Assembly: GCA_964565645.1 (NCBI GenBank)
Contig: CAZMFQ010000014.1
Coordinates: 1-52,661 of the forward strand
Direction: 5' to 3'
Length of the DNA: 52,661 nt
From: JAHIQC01 sp964565645
Lineage (GTDB): Bacteria; Actinomycetota; Coriobacteriia; Anaerosomatales; JAHIQC01
Both the position numbers and the translations under genes were made by a program. Each line of letters begins with the position of its first letter. Position 1 is the first letter of the stretch. The notes beneath the pieces are model-generated. The model was given only the letters and a program-made list of their open reading frames with translations, searched no databases and was not told where the DNA came from. Shown here one piece after another: positions 24,331 through 33,739 of this stretch.

Positions 24331-25182
24331 TCAGTCCCGCTCGAGGGTGAGCCGGGCGGCGGCCACCGTATTGGAGAGCAGCATGGCGCGCGTCATCGGC
24401 CCCACGCCGCCGGGCACGGGGGTGATGGCTCCGGCGATCGGCTCGACCGCGTCGAAATCGACATCGCCCACCATCCCCTTTTCCGTCCGGTTGATGCCGA
24501 CATCGATCACCACCGCCCCGGGTTTCACGTAGGTGGCGTCCACCATCTCTGGCCTGCCGACGGCCGCGACTAGGATGTCCGCCTCGCGACAGACGCCCGG
24601 GAGGTCGGCGGTGCGCGAGTGACACACGGTCACCGTGGCGTTCGCCTCAAGAAGAAGCAGGGCCATGGGCTTGCCGACGATCGATGAGCGGCCGATGACG
24701 ACGGCCCGCTTGCCCGCGGGGTCGATTCCGTAGTGATCGAGCATCTTCATCACGCCCCACGGCGTGCATGCGCGAGGCGCGGGAAGCCCGCGCACGAGCC
24801 TGCCGAGGTTGGCGGGATGAAGGCCGTCCACGTCCTTCTCGCGACTGATCCGCGCAAGTGCTGCCTCCTCATCGAGGTGTTTCGGCAACGGGAGCTGGAC
24901 GAGGATGCCGTGTACCTCGGGATCGGCATTGCACGTGTCGATGATCTCGTTGAGCTCGTCCTGCGTCGTGTCAGCGGGACGTCGGAGATCGAGGCTGCGG
25001 ATCCCGACCTGCTCGCAATCCTGCTCCTTCATCTTGACGTAGGAGTGGGACGCGGGGTCGTCGCCCACCAGCACCACAGCGAGACCGGGAACGACGCCCG
25101 CGGCCTTCAGGCGGGCCACCTCCTCGGCGACCTCGGCCTTGACAGCAGCCGCCACCCGTTTGCCGTCGATGATCTGAGCCAT
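24331..25182 (-). CDS. folD: Methylene-tetrahydrofolate dehydrogenase/cyclohydrolase
   Basis: The 283 residues are the normal FolD size. The catalytic region YVKMKEQDCEQVGI holds the active-site Tyr and Lys, VQLPLPKHLD is the substrate loop, and GRSSIVGKPMALLLLEANATVTVCHS is the nucleotide-binding Rossmann motif. TPVPGGVGPMTRAML closes the protein. It interconverts methylene-, methenyl- and formyl-tetrahydrofolate. The gene directly follows fhs (stop 25183), so the two one-carbon enzymes are a unit. Confidence 0.97.
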   Translation of the reverse strand: MAQIIDGKRVAAAVKAEVAEEVARLKAAGVVPGLAVVLVGDDPASHSYVKMKEQDCEQVGIRSLDLRRPADTTQDELNEIIDTCNADPEVHGILVQLPLPKHLDEEAALARISREKDVDGLHPANLGRLVRGLPAPRACTPWGVMKMLDHYGIDPAGKRAVVIGRSSIVGKPMALLLLEANATVTVCHSRTADLPGVCREADILVAAVGRPEMVDATYVKPGAVVIDVGINRTEKGMVGDVDFDAVEPIAGAITPVPGGVGPMTRAMLLSNTVAAARLTLERD

Positions 25183-26901
25183 CTAGAACAGTCCTTTCAC
25201 GTTGCCTGCAGCGTCGATGTCTATGTTCTCTCCGGCAGGTCGTACCGGTAGGCCGGGCATGGTCATGATGTCACCGCACAGTGCGTAGAGGAACCCGGCG
25301 CCCGCCGAGAGACGTACGTCTCTGACAGGAAGGGTCCAGCCGATGGGTCTGCCCTTGAGTTCCGGGTCGTGCGAGAGCGACAGGTGCGTCTTGGCCATGC
25401 AGACCGGGAGGGCACCGTACCCCATGCGCGTGAACATCTCTATGCTGCGACGAGCCGAATGGTCGAACTCCACGGCGTCAGCACCGTAGACCCGCTGCGC
25501 GACCTTCTCGATCTTGAGCTCGAGCGAGTCCGAATCCTCGTAGACGAAGCGCATCTCCGCCGACCCCGAGGCGCACGCGTCCTCGACGGCCTCAGCGAGC
25601 CGCACTCCGCCCGACCCGCCGTCTGTGTGAAGTGTGTGCGTCACCGCGGCATACGCACCCGCCGCTCGTGCCGCCTCGATGATAAGCGCATGCTCCGCCT
25701 CGGTATCCTGCGGGAAATGGTTCACCGCCACCACGACCGGCACGCCGAAGGTGCGGACGTTCTCGATCTGCTTGATCATGTTGGGCAACCCGGCAGAGAC
25801 CGCGTCCAGATCCTCGGACAGCAGACCCGGGTCGAGGGGCGCACCGGGGCGGACCGAGAAGCGACCAGAATGCATCTTGAGCGCACGGACGGTCACCACG
25901 AGAACCGCGCAGTCGGGCGCGAGCCCGCTTTGGCGACACTTTATGTCTATGAACTTCTCGGCGCCCATGTCGGCGCCGAAGCCCGCCTCGGTGACCACGA
26001 AGTCGCCGAGCTTGAGCGCGATGCGGTCCGCAACGACGGAGTTGTTGCCGTGCGCGATGTTCGCGAACGGACCGGCATGGACGAACACCGGCCCGCCCTC
26101 GATGTTCTGCAGGAGGTTCGGCTTGATGGTGTCGCGCATGAGCACGGTCATCGCGCCAGCGACCTTGAGGTCCTCGGTGGTCACGGGTCGTCCGTCACGG
26201 GTGGTGCCGACGACGATCCGGCCGATCCGGGCACGAAGATCCTGCAGGTCCTCGGCAAGCGCAAGGATGGCCATGAGCTCACTCGCGCTCGTGATGTCCC
26301 AGCCGCTCTCGCGCGGCACGCCGTTGTTGCGTCCGCCCAGCCCGACGACGGCCTCCCGCAACGCGCGATCGGAGATGTCCACGACGCGCCGCCAGGTCAC
26401 GGCGTGCGGGTCGATATCGTGGGTGCCGTGGAAGAGGGCGTTGTCCACGAACGCGGCACACAGGTTGTGTGCCGCACTGATCGCATGGGCATCACCGGTC
26501 AGGTGCAGGTTGATCGATTCCATCGGGAGCACTTGTGAATAGCCGCCGCCCGCCGCTCCGCCCTTGATGCCGAAGACCGGTCCCAGCGAAGGCTGCCGGA
26601 TGCAGGTCACGGCCCGGTGCCCGCGCTTCGCGAGCGCCTGCCCGAGGCCGACGGTGGTGAGGGTCTTGCCCTCTCCGAGCGGCGTCGGCGTGACCGCGGT
26701 GACCAGGACGTAGCGCCCGTCAGGCTCGTCCCGCAGGCGGTCGAGCACCGACAGGCAGACCTTGGCCTGCACGCGTCCGTACGGCTCGAGTTCGTCGGGG
26801 AGGATGCCGGCGGCTTCAGCGATCTCGCGTATCGGCAGAACCGTCGCCGCGTGGGCGATCTCGATGTCTGAGGGCACCGGCGCGCCGGTCGGTCGGCTCA
26901 C
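25183..26901 (-). CDS. fhs: Formate-tetrahydrofolate ligase
   Basis: The 572-residue protein shows the P-loop TPLGEGKT at ~70, RQPSLGPVFGIKGGAAGGGYSQV, GRNNGVPRESGWDIT and AGFGADMGAEKF, all hallmarks of the FTHFS family. It joins formate and tetrahydrofolate with ATP and supplies 10-formyl-THF for purines, or serves the methyl branch of the Wood-Ljungdahl route in anaerobes. Start is GTG 26901, two bases after the upstream stop; no better start exists. The upstream isochorismatase-like gene and downstream folD are adjacent, suggesting one transcript. Whether CO2 fixation occurs cannot be judged here. Confidence 0.97.
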   Translation of the reverse strand: MSRPTGAPVPSDIEIAHAATVLPIREIAEAAGILPDELEPYGRVQAKVCLSVLDRLRDEPDGRYVLVTAVTPTPLGEGKTLTTVGLGQALAKRGHRAVTCIRQPSLGPVFGIKGGAAGGGYSQVLPMESINLHLTGDAHAISAAHNLCAAFVDNALFHGTHDIDPHAVTWRRVVDISDRALREAVVGLGGRNNGVPRESGWDITSASELMAILALAEDLQDLRARIGRIVVGTTRDGRPVTTEDLKVAGAMTVLMRDTIKPNLLQNIEGGPVFVHAGPFANIAHGNNSVVADRIALKLGDFVVTEAGFGADMGAEKFIDIKCRQSGLAPDCAVLVVTVRALKMHSGRFSVRPGAPLDPGLLSEDLDAVSAGLPNMIKQIENVRTFGVPVVVAVNHFPQDTEAEHALIIEAARAAGAYAAVTHTLHTDGGSGGVRLAEAVEDACASGSAEMRFVYEDSDSLELKIEKVAQRVYGADAVEFDHSARRSIEMFTRMGYGALPVCMAKTHLSLSHDPELKGRPIGWTLPVRDVRLSAGAGFLYALCGDIMTMPGLPVRPAGENIDIDAAGNVKGLF

Positions 26902-26903
26902 AC

Positions 26904-27488
26904 TCAGCCCTTCACGATCTCGAGAAGCCGCTTGAACTCATCGGTTCCCGCACGTGCGACCGCTTCGTACATCACCGACTCGGAGCTGGTGATGACCACG
27001 CCCGCGTGGCGCATGCGGTCGAGGGCGGCGTCGTGCATGGACGCGTCGCGAGAGCAGCAGGCGTCGGCGGGCACCTGGACCTGGACCCCGGAGCCGGCCA
27101 GTGCGAGCGCGGTCTGAGCCACGCAGATGTGGGTCTCCATGCCCACGAGAACGACCTGCCGCCTGCCCGTCGCGGACAATGCCTCGACGAAGTCCTCCTC
27201 GGATGCGCAACAGAAGGCCGTCTTGTCCACACCGGTCACCCGTGCGCCTGACTCCGCGAGTCCGAGGAGTACCGACTCCAGCTCCTCAGCGGTCGGCCCG
27301 AGCCCCTTGGGGTACTGCCGGGTGAGGATGATCGGCGCGCCGACGAGCGCCGCGGCCTTTGCGAGGCGGATCGCGGCGGACACCACCTGACCGCGCATCT
27401 CCATCACGTCCGCAAGGCGCTCCTGTATGTCGATCATCACGAGCACCAGGTCATCGCGATCGATGAGAGTCTCGCGCGGAGAGAGCAT
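26904..27488 (-). CDS. Isochorismatase-family cysteine hydrolase
   Basis: About 194 residues. The catalytic triad of the cysteine-hydrolase family is visible: Asp in VMIDIQERL, Lys in GVDKTAFCC, and Cys in VGMETHICV. This group covers isochorismatases, nicotinamidases, N-carbamoylsarcosine amidases and ureidoacrylate hydrolases; the substrate cannot be assigned. The MDIQ-and-ETHIC style resembles YcaC-like hydrolases. Start is ATG 27488. The stop lies two bases before fhs, so the genes are probably co-transcribed. Divergent from the superoxide reductase gene (135 bases). Confidence 0.88.
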   Translation of the reverse strand: MLSPRETLIDRDDLVLVMIDIQERLADVMEMRGQVVSAAIRLAKAAALVGAPIILTRQYPKGLGPTAEELESVLLGLAESGARVTGVDKTAFCCASEEDFVEALSATGRRQVVLVGMETHICVAQTALALAGSGVQVQVPADACCSRDASMHDAALDRMRHAGVVITSSESVMYEAVARAGTDEFKRLLEIVKG

Positions 27489-27623
27489 CACTGCCGCCGT
27501 TCGTCGTCGCTGCCGGGGACCTCAGATTCTACAAGACCCGAGCCCGTGCGTGCATCCGGGCCCGCATGCTCGGGGTATAAACCATCTGCCACACAGACGT
27601 ATCCCGTAACCGAGGAGGAACCC

Positions 27624-27971
27624 ATGAGCGATGCTCCCATACTCACACCGTTGAACCTGGTCGCCGATCTGGATGCCGCAGGCGACTTCGAGAAGAAGCA
27701 CACCCCGCACATCGGGACCGAGGCCGTGGACGGAAAGACCCGCATCTGGGTCAAGACCGGGCACTACGTGGCCCACCCGAACCAGCCCGATCACTACTTC
27801 CAGTGGATCGAGGTCCTTGCCGACGGAAACACCATCGCGCGCTTCGACCTCTCGCCCGTCGCCACCGACCCGCACGTGTGCGTCCACACGGACCTTCCCG
27901 TGGGCACTGTCGTACGGGCCGTCGCGTACTGCAACCTGCACGGCGTGTGGGCTGCGGAACGCACGCTCTGA
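27624..27971 (+). CDS. Superoxide reductase (neelaredoxin/desulfoferrodoxin class, one-iron)
   Basis: The 115-residue protein starts at ATG 27624 after AGGAGG. The iron site is intact: EKKHTPHI (Glu and Lys gate the active site, then His ligands), GHYVAHPNQPDHYFQWIEV and the C-terminal CNLHGVW with the Cys and His ligands. It lacks the N-terminal Cys4 rubredoxin-like domain, so it is the one-iron class. It reduces superoxide to hydrogen peroxide without producing O2, a defence of anaerobes. A GC-rich hairpin follows the stop. It is monocistronic by its surroundings. Confidence 0.95.
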   Translation: MSDAPILTPLNLVADLDAAGDFEKKHTPHIGTEAVDGKTRIWVKTGHYVAHPNQPDHYFQWIEVLADGNTIARFDLSPVATDPHVCVHTDLPVGTVVRAVAYCNLHGVWAAERTL

Positions 27972-27976
27972 CAAGC

Positions 27977-28018
27977 GGCCGCGGCAGCGTCGCCGAGACG
28001 GGCGGCGCTGCCGCGGCC
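27977..28018. terminator. Hairpin between superoxide reductase and the degenerate HtpX gene
   Basis: GGCCGCGGCAGCG (27977-27989) pairs perfectly with CGCTGCCGCGGCC (28006-28018) around a 16-nt loop. It lies between two convergent genes, so it could stop transcription from both sides. No U-run is present. Confidence 0.6.
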
Positions 28019-28032
28019 CCACGTCGCGCAGT

Positions 28033-29157
28033 CTACCTGAGCGGCGTCGCCCCGCCCTCTGCGCCGAGGACCTCCTGCAAGCGGCGATACCGCCGCTGCT
28101 CGCGCCGGTCGATCGACGGCGACCCGCTGGTCGCCACGTAGAAGATGCCGTCGTATGAGGGGTCACCGTCCGCCATGAGGTTCGAGTTGGTGACCATGGT
28201 CCGCAGCGCCTCGAGCATCGGCCCCGGGTCCTTGAGCAGAAGCATCCCCTCGGCATCCGCCTTCTCATAGCTGGTGCGCTGCAGGGCACGGCCCCACGCC
28301 GTGACGATCCATGCCGCGACCGTGACCGCGATCCACGTCAGCGCGATGACCAGCGCCGCGAACAGCGCCATCGCGATCGCCCCGAGACACCCCTCGGCGG
28401 AATCGCTGTCCATCCCGTCGAACAGGCATCCGCCGCCGTCCGCGCACCCGTCGAAACAGCCGTCACCGACGCATCCGTCGGCGGCGCCCCACGCACACGC
28501 GTCGGCCATAGCGCCCGCTCCGTTCTTGGCGTTGCGTATCGCCTTGAGCGGACCCATCAAAGCGGCGAGCGCCGTTCCGAACAGGATGTCGCCGGCCGCG
28601 ATGCGCGCGGTGAGGGTTGCGATCACGGCCATCTGCTGCGACTCGGTCAAGGTGGCGATGAATCCGCGGGTCACCCCTATCACCGGCCGTGCGCGATTGG
28701 TCCCGATCGCACACGCATTGAGCGAGTCCGTGTCGAAGACGATCACCGACGGAGCCGACGGAAGTCCGGCTGCCAGCGCCATCTGCTCCACCCCCCGCCG
28801 CACACCGGCGATCTGGGACGGGTCGACCTCGATCGCGGCGAAGCGATTACGCACCCAGTCCTCGGCGTTGGAGAGTTGGACCGCGGCTACGAGCGAGCCG
28901 AGAACGAGCAGGACCGCAAGCCCGATGCCGGCCACAAGCGCGAGCTGCGACCAGTAGCCGGAGAGCGCGGGATCGTCGATCACCCACAGTGCCCCGCCGA
29001 TGAGGCCCCCGGGTACGCCGATGAGTGCAGCTGTGAGCAACAGGGCAGAGCCGCCGACGAACAGCACCACGAACGTGGTGAGTTTGACCCTGTTCTGGTC
29101 CACGCGCACCCACAGCGCCTGGTGGCGCAGCGGTCCGGGGGCTTGCTGATCCGCCAT
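28033..29157 (-). CDS. Degenerate M48 (HtpX-like) membrane protein without zinc site, with Cys-rich insertion
   Basis: This 374-residue protein starts at ATG 29157. It resembles M48/HtpX in order: two N-terminal helices, GVRRGVEQMALAAGLP, VFDTDSLNACAIGTNRARPVIGVTRGF, then the usual HEXXH position, two more helices and a C-terminal PSIDRREQRRYRRL. At 28603-28617, where HtpX has HEMAH, it reads TLTAR, so both His ligands and the catalytic Glu are lost. The later ligand also differs (SYEKADAEG versus REFLADANG in the intact paralogue at 39659-40558). Between the third and fourth helices is a Cys-rich insertion (about 28390-28510) with six Cys in a Gly/Asp background. It is therefore predicted to be non-proteolytic, possibly regulatory or metal-sensing. 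Confidence 0.8.
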   Translation of the reverse strand: MADQQAPGPLRHQALWVRVDQNRVKLTTFVVLFVGGSALLLTAALIGVPGGLIGGALWVIDDPALSGYWSQLALVAGIGLAVLLVLGSLVAAVQLSNAEDWVRNRFAAIEVDPSQIAGVRRGVEQMALAAGLPSAPSVIVFDTDSLNACAIGTNRARPVIGVTRGFIATLTESQQMAVIATLTARIAAGDILFGTALAALMGPLKAIRNAKNGAGAMADACAWGAADGCVGDGCFDGCADGGGCLFDGMDSDSAEGCLGAIAMALFAALVIALTWIAVTVAAWIVTAWGRALQRTSYEKADAEGMLLLKDPGPMLEALRTMVTNSNLMADGDPSYDGIFYVATSGSPSIDRREQRRYRRLQEVLGAEGGATPLR

Positions 29158-29218
29158 CGACGTTCCGTTCCTCGGCCTGGCCAAGTATAGCGCTCGCCCA
29201 TGGTCGTCACCGAACGGC

Positions 29219-29251
29219 ATGAAGGACGACCCGGGCGAGGTCGTCCTTCAT
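29219..29251. repeat. Perfect 13-bp inverted repeat in the 272-bp gap before the degenerate HtpX gene
   Basis: ATGAAGGACGACC (29219-29231) and GGTCGTCCTTCAT (29239-29251) flank the loop CGGGCGA. A second hairpin (CCCGGC/GCCGGG, 29256-29275) follows at once. No T-run on either side. It could be an mRNA leader structure, an operator or a terminator. The rest of the gap 29158-29429 shows only the cold-shock terminator. Confidence 0.6.
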
Positions 29252-29375
29252 GGAACCCGGCCTCTGGGAGCCGGGCGGAACACCGATGGATACCTTCGTT
29301 CCCGCAGTGTCCTTGCCGTAAACTTCGTTATTCCGTTCACGATTCCTGCAAAGCGGCTGAGCCGGCGCACACGCA

Positions 29376-29407
29376 GGAAGGGCGGCCCCTCGCGGGACCG
29401 CCCTTCC
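29376..29407 (-). terminator. Terminator-like hairpin after the second cold-shock gene
   Basis: A 10-bp perfect stem GGAAGGGCGG/CCGCCCTTCC with a 12-nt loop, 22 bases past the stop of the cold-shock gene. The U-run is weak (TGCGTGTG follows). Confidence 0.65.
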
Positions 29408-29429
29408 GGACTGACGTTGTCAGCAGGCT

Positions 29430-29633
29430 CTACGCCTTGTTGACGTTGCTCGCCTGCGGCTTGCCGTTGCGACCGGTCGTGATCTCGAACGAGACGGCCT
29501 GGCCCTCGTCGAGCGTCTTGAAGCCGTCGCCCTGGATCTCGCTGAAATGGACGAACACGTCGTCCTGGCCCTCGACCTCGATGAAGCCGTAACCCTTGTC
29601 AGCGTTGAACCACTTAACGGTACCCTCTGCCAT
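29430..29633 (-). CDS. csp: Cold-shock domain protein (CspA type), second copy
   Basis: The 67-residue protein (MAEGTVKWFNADKGYGFIE...) has KGYGFIEV (RNP1) and DVFVHFSEI (RNP2), so the RNA-binding surface is complete. Start is ATG 29633; a longer frame to 29666 is unlikely. It is clearly related to the copy at 22059-22262 but differs at scattered positions. A ~170-base gap up to the peptidase gene holds its leader, with short hairpins such as GCACC/GGTGC near 29695. Confidence 0.96.
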   Translation of the reverse strand: MAEGTVKWFNADKGYGFIEVEGQDDVFVHFSEIQGDGFKTLDEGQAVSFEITTGRNGKPQASNVNKA

Positions 29634-29806
29634 TCTTGACTCTCTTTCCGCCCCCGATCGGGGCAAACAAAACGCGGCGCTCGAAGCCCCGCTGCACCAC
29701 TACGGTGCTGACATTCCACGGGACTTCACGCCGCGAACGTCCGGACCGCCTATTGGCCCGTTGGGGAAAGTGTACGCGAACATCATGCCCGATGGAAAGT
29801 GGCTGC

Positions 29807-31702
29807 TCAGCGCAGGGCGGCAAGCTGCGAAGGCGACATGCCGAGGAGCCAGCCGCGCACCAGGGCGCCGCTTGTGAGCACACGGTTCTCGTTCACGTGA
29901 GACGCGATGTCGCCGGTCGTGTGGTAGAGCGGATCCTCACGCCACTCGAGCCATGCGGAAGGGATACCCGCACGCTCGAACGCCTCGTGGTCGCTCCAGC
30001 CGTAACGGCTCGGATCGCGCAGGTACGGGAGTGCGACTCCCGTGATCAGGCCCCGCCCCTGGAGTGATTGCACCGCCGTCGGAGCGGCAGCACCGAGGTT
30101 TCGCACATTGAAGGTATCTCCATACCCGACCATGTCCACAGAGATCATCGCAGCTATGCGCGTGCGCTGAGCCGCATCGATCGCATCCACGTACCCGCGA
30201 GAGCCGAAGTGGTGATCATCGGGGGTCGCGCCTGAGATCTCCTCGGCACCGAACGCAATGAAGCGGACCGTCGGCGTTACATCGGCCTGAGCAAGGATCC
30301 GTGCTGTCTCCAGCATGACGGCGACACCACTGGCGTTGTCGTTGGCCCCGCGTGACGGGGACTTGGAATCGATGTGCGCCCCGATCACGATGACCTCTGA
30401 AGAGGTCCCTTTCCTCTCTGCGAACACATTGCCCGAGACTCGGCCGCCGGGGATCGCGATGCGTTGCCGCCCGATCGTGTACCCCCACGAAGCGAGTTGC
30501 GCGGCCACATAGTCGAGCGCCTTGGCCTCGGTCGCGCCGCCGGCCTGGCGCGGCCCGAATCCCGCGATATCGCGCACGTGCTGCATCGCCCGAGCCGAGT
30601 CGAACCGCGGCGCCCGCATCGCCATCAGCACATCCTGCCGCGCCACAGGGGTGACCGCGTTCGGGCCGCCAAAGACCCGCAGTGTGGCGACGGCCCCCCG
30701 CTTGGCGTACCACCAGTCGGCGGAGGCAGCATTGAGAGTCCTGCGAGGCGCGAGGAGCAAGGGCGCGCGACTTTGGGCCAGGAGCGGTCCCGCCGCCAGG
30801 GCATCGACAAGGGTGTCACCCGAGGCCAATCCGGGCTCGGCGAGACTGAAGCCTGAGTACTTGACCGCCAGGTCAGCCAACCGCGCCGCGGTCTCGTACC
30901 GGGTGGCGCCTTCGACCCGATCGATGTTCGCCGCACCGAATTCACGGGAGAGGGCCGCACGTATCTCCGGCGACACCGCCGCATCTCCGCCGAGCACGGC
31001 GAGTTTCGTCACGCCGGCCCGGCGCATCTCAGCGATGACGCTGCCGGCGCTCGGAGCATCGATCAAGTACAGCGGTCGCCTCGTCGCGATCGCGAACGGG
31101 CCGGCCGCAAGCGCGTCGGCGAACACGCGTCCGCTCGCCACGAGAGCCTGTCCGCCCCAAGACGGAGGCATCGCGTCGATGGTCTCTGAAGCGACGACAC
31201 CCGCGGTCTCGTAGCGGTTCGCCCCTTCAAGACGACGGATCTCCTCGGCGTCGGGCACCGCCGAGACGATCCGGGCATACACGGATTCCGAGATCGACGC
31301 GGTACCGCCGAGTATGAACACCGCTCGCGGTGAGAGCCGCTTGAGTTCGTCGAGCGTCGCCTCGGTCACAGCCTCACGGTCCGCGAGGAGGATCGGGCCT
31401 CCGGACGTGCCGGCCAGCACGCCTCCCCCAAGGGCATCGGCCGCGGTCCTGCCGTTACCGACCACTACGGTATCGGCTCCCGCCGGATACGCGACACGGG
31501 AGATCGCCACTGCCGTCGCATAGCGATCAGCGCCTGAGATGGTGGTCGAGGTGGCCGCCGCCGGGACCACAGCGTCCGGCATCAAGGAGCCGGAGCGTAT
31601 CTCCTCGGCGCCGGAGGCAGCAGGGCCCACGACGAGACCGGTAAGGAGGATGACGCCCAGCGCCGGCGCCAGGAATCTGCGTGCTGTCCAACGTCTGCGC
31701 AT
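29807..31702 (-). CDS. CWB2 cell-wall-anchored M28 family metallopeptidase
   Basis: About 631 residues. The signal peptide is ~1-32 (FLAPALGVILLTGLVVG). Three PF04122 (cell wall binding repeat 2) units occupy ~50-350, each with the motif xxxRYETA or RYATA (SGADRYATA, GANRYETAG, GATRYETAA). From ~390 an M28 aminopeptidase domain follows, with IGAHIDSKS, GANDNASGVAVMLETA, AFGAEEISG, SVDMVGYG, SDHEAF and PLYHTTGD, covering both zinc ions' ligands. It would cleave peptides at the cell surface, held by CWB2 in a monoderm wall. Start ATG 31702 or GTG 31708 (GGAG site upstream of the GTG). Confidence 0.92.
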   Translation of the reverse strand: MRRRWTARRFLAPALGVILLTGLVVGPAASGAEEIRSGSLMPDAVVPAAATSTTISGADRYATAVAISRVAYPAGADTVVVGNGRTAADALGGGVLAGTSGGPILLADREAVTEATLDELKRLSPRAVFILGGTASISESVYARIVSAVPDAEEIRRLEGANRYETAGVVASETIDAMPPSWGGQALVASGRVFADALAAGPFAIATRRPLYLIDAPSAGSVIAEMRRAGVTKLAVLGGDAAVSPEIRAALSREFGAANIDRVEGATRYETAARLADLAVKYSGFSLAEPGLASGDTLVDALAAGPLLAQSRAPLLLAPRRTLNAASADWWYAKRGAVATLRVFGGPNAVTPVARQDVLMAMRAPRFDSARAMQHVRDIAGFGPRQAGGATEAKALDYVAAQLASWGYTIGRQRIAIPGGRVSGNVFAERKGTSSEVIVIGAHIDSKSPSRGANDNASGVAVMLETARILAQADVTPTVRFIAFGAEEISGATPDDHHFGSRGYVDAIDAAQRTRIAAMISVDMVGYGDTFNVRNLGAAAPTAVQSLQGRGLITGVALPYLRDPSRYGWSDHEAFERAGIPSAWLEWREDPLYHTTGDIASHVNENRVLTSGALVRGWLLGMSPSQLAALR

Positions 31703-31836
31703 CGTCACGGATTCTCCCCGGCCTCTGTTCTCGGTATCGGCCACCGGCGCCGACGATCCGCGCCCATGATACCCGAGCGCGATGTCACGACGCTTCCCGA
31801 CACGGAGCAAGCCGCGCGCCACGCGAACGCCGCTCG

Positions 31837-32646
31837 CTAGCCGAGTTCCCCGATCCACTGACGCAGCGTCCTGAAGAAGTGGTCCCTGCCGTGCCGCTCG
31901 TACCACGGCACGTGACCGCATCGATGGATGCCGATGTAGGCGAGTTGCGGGATATAGGGTCGCAGTGAATCACGGATCATCTGACCGGGGTGCGGATCGT
32001 CGTCACCGTGGACCATCAGCACGGGGCACGTGATCGCCCCGAACCTGATCGGCTCGATACCCTCGCGCTGCAACCGGATGACGTCGGCCCAGGTCTCCTC
32101 GTGGCCTGCCGCATCCGGGGTCGTGTCCGAGATGGTGACGCCGATCGGATCGACCGCCTGCGCGCGTTCGATGGCGTCACCGAGCTGGCCGAGGAGTGCA
32201 TCCCGCCACGACGCGTCGTCCGCCGCGGCCAACCGCCGCTCCAGATCGGACACTCGTGCGACGCCCTCGGGCCCGAGCGCCGCCCGGGTCCTGCGAGCGT
32301 GCTCCTCGCGGGAGGCCTCATCGTAGGCCCCGCATCCGACCAGCACGACCGACGCGACGGTTCCCGGGTACAGGGCCGCGTAACTCAGGGCGAGCATGGC
32401 TCCGAACGAGTGGCCCACGTATGTCGCCTTCTTGGGCGCAACGCGGAAGAGGTCCTCGGCGTGCTGCTCCACGGTGAGCGGAAGGATCCCTGCGCGCCGC
32501 AGGATGGGCTCGCGGACCCTCGCCCAGGGAGCCATCGATGCGGCAAGCGACGCGACCGATCCCTGCGCTCCGGGCCCACCGTGCAGGACCACCACCTCGG
32601 GCCCCTGCTTTCCGTGCTCCCGGACCTCGATCGCATCCACCGGCAT
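31837..32646 (-). CDS. Alpha/beta hydrolase (proline iminopeptidase-like)
   Basis: The 269 residues begin at ATG 32646. The oxyanion region is VVVLHGGPGAQGS. GHSFGA gives the nucleophilic Ser, HGDDDPH the acid and RCGHVPW the catalytic His, so the enzyme looks active. HGGPG is typical of prolyl aminopeptidases and related esterases; substrate cannot be told. It starts 17 bases after the stop of ruvB and may be the last member of the ruvC-ruvA-ruvB transcript. Confidence 0.85.
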   Translation of the reverse strand: MPVDAIEVREHGKQGPEVVVLHGGPGAQGSVASLAASMAPWARVREPILRRAGILPLTVEQHAEDLFRVAPKKATYVGHSFGAMLALSYAALYPGTVASVVLVGCGAYDEASREEHARRTRAALGPEGVARVSDLERRLAAADDASWRDALLGQLGDAIERAQAVDPIGVTISDTTPDAAGHEETWADVIRLQREGIEPIRFGAITCPVLMVHGDDDPHPGQMIRDSLRPYIPQLAYIGIHRCGHVPWYERHGRDHFFRTLRQWIGELG

Positions 32647-32662
32647 ACCGCCCCCGTTCGGT

Positions 32663-33736
<1,074 letters not shown>

Positions 33737-33739
33737 GCC

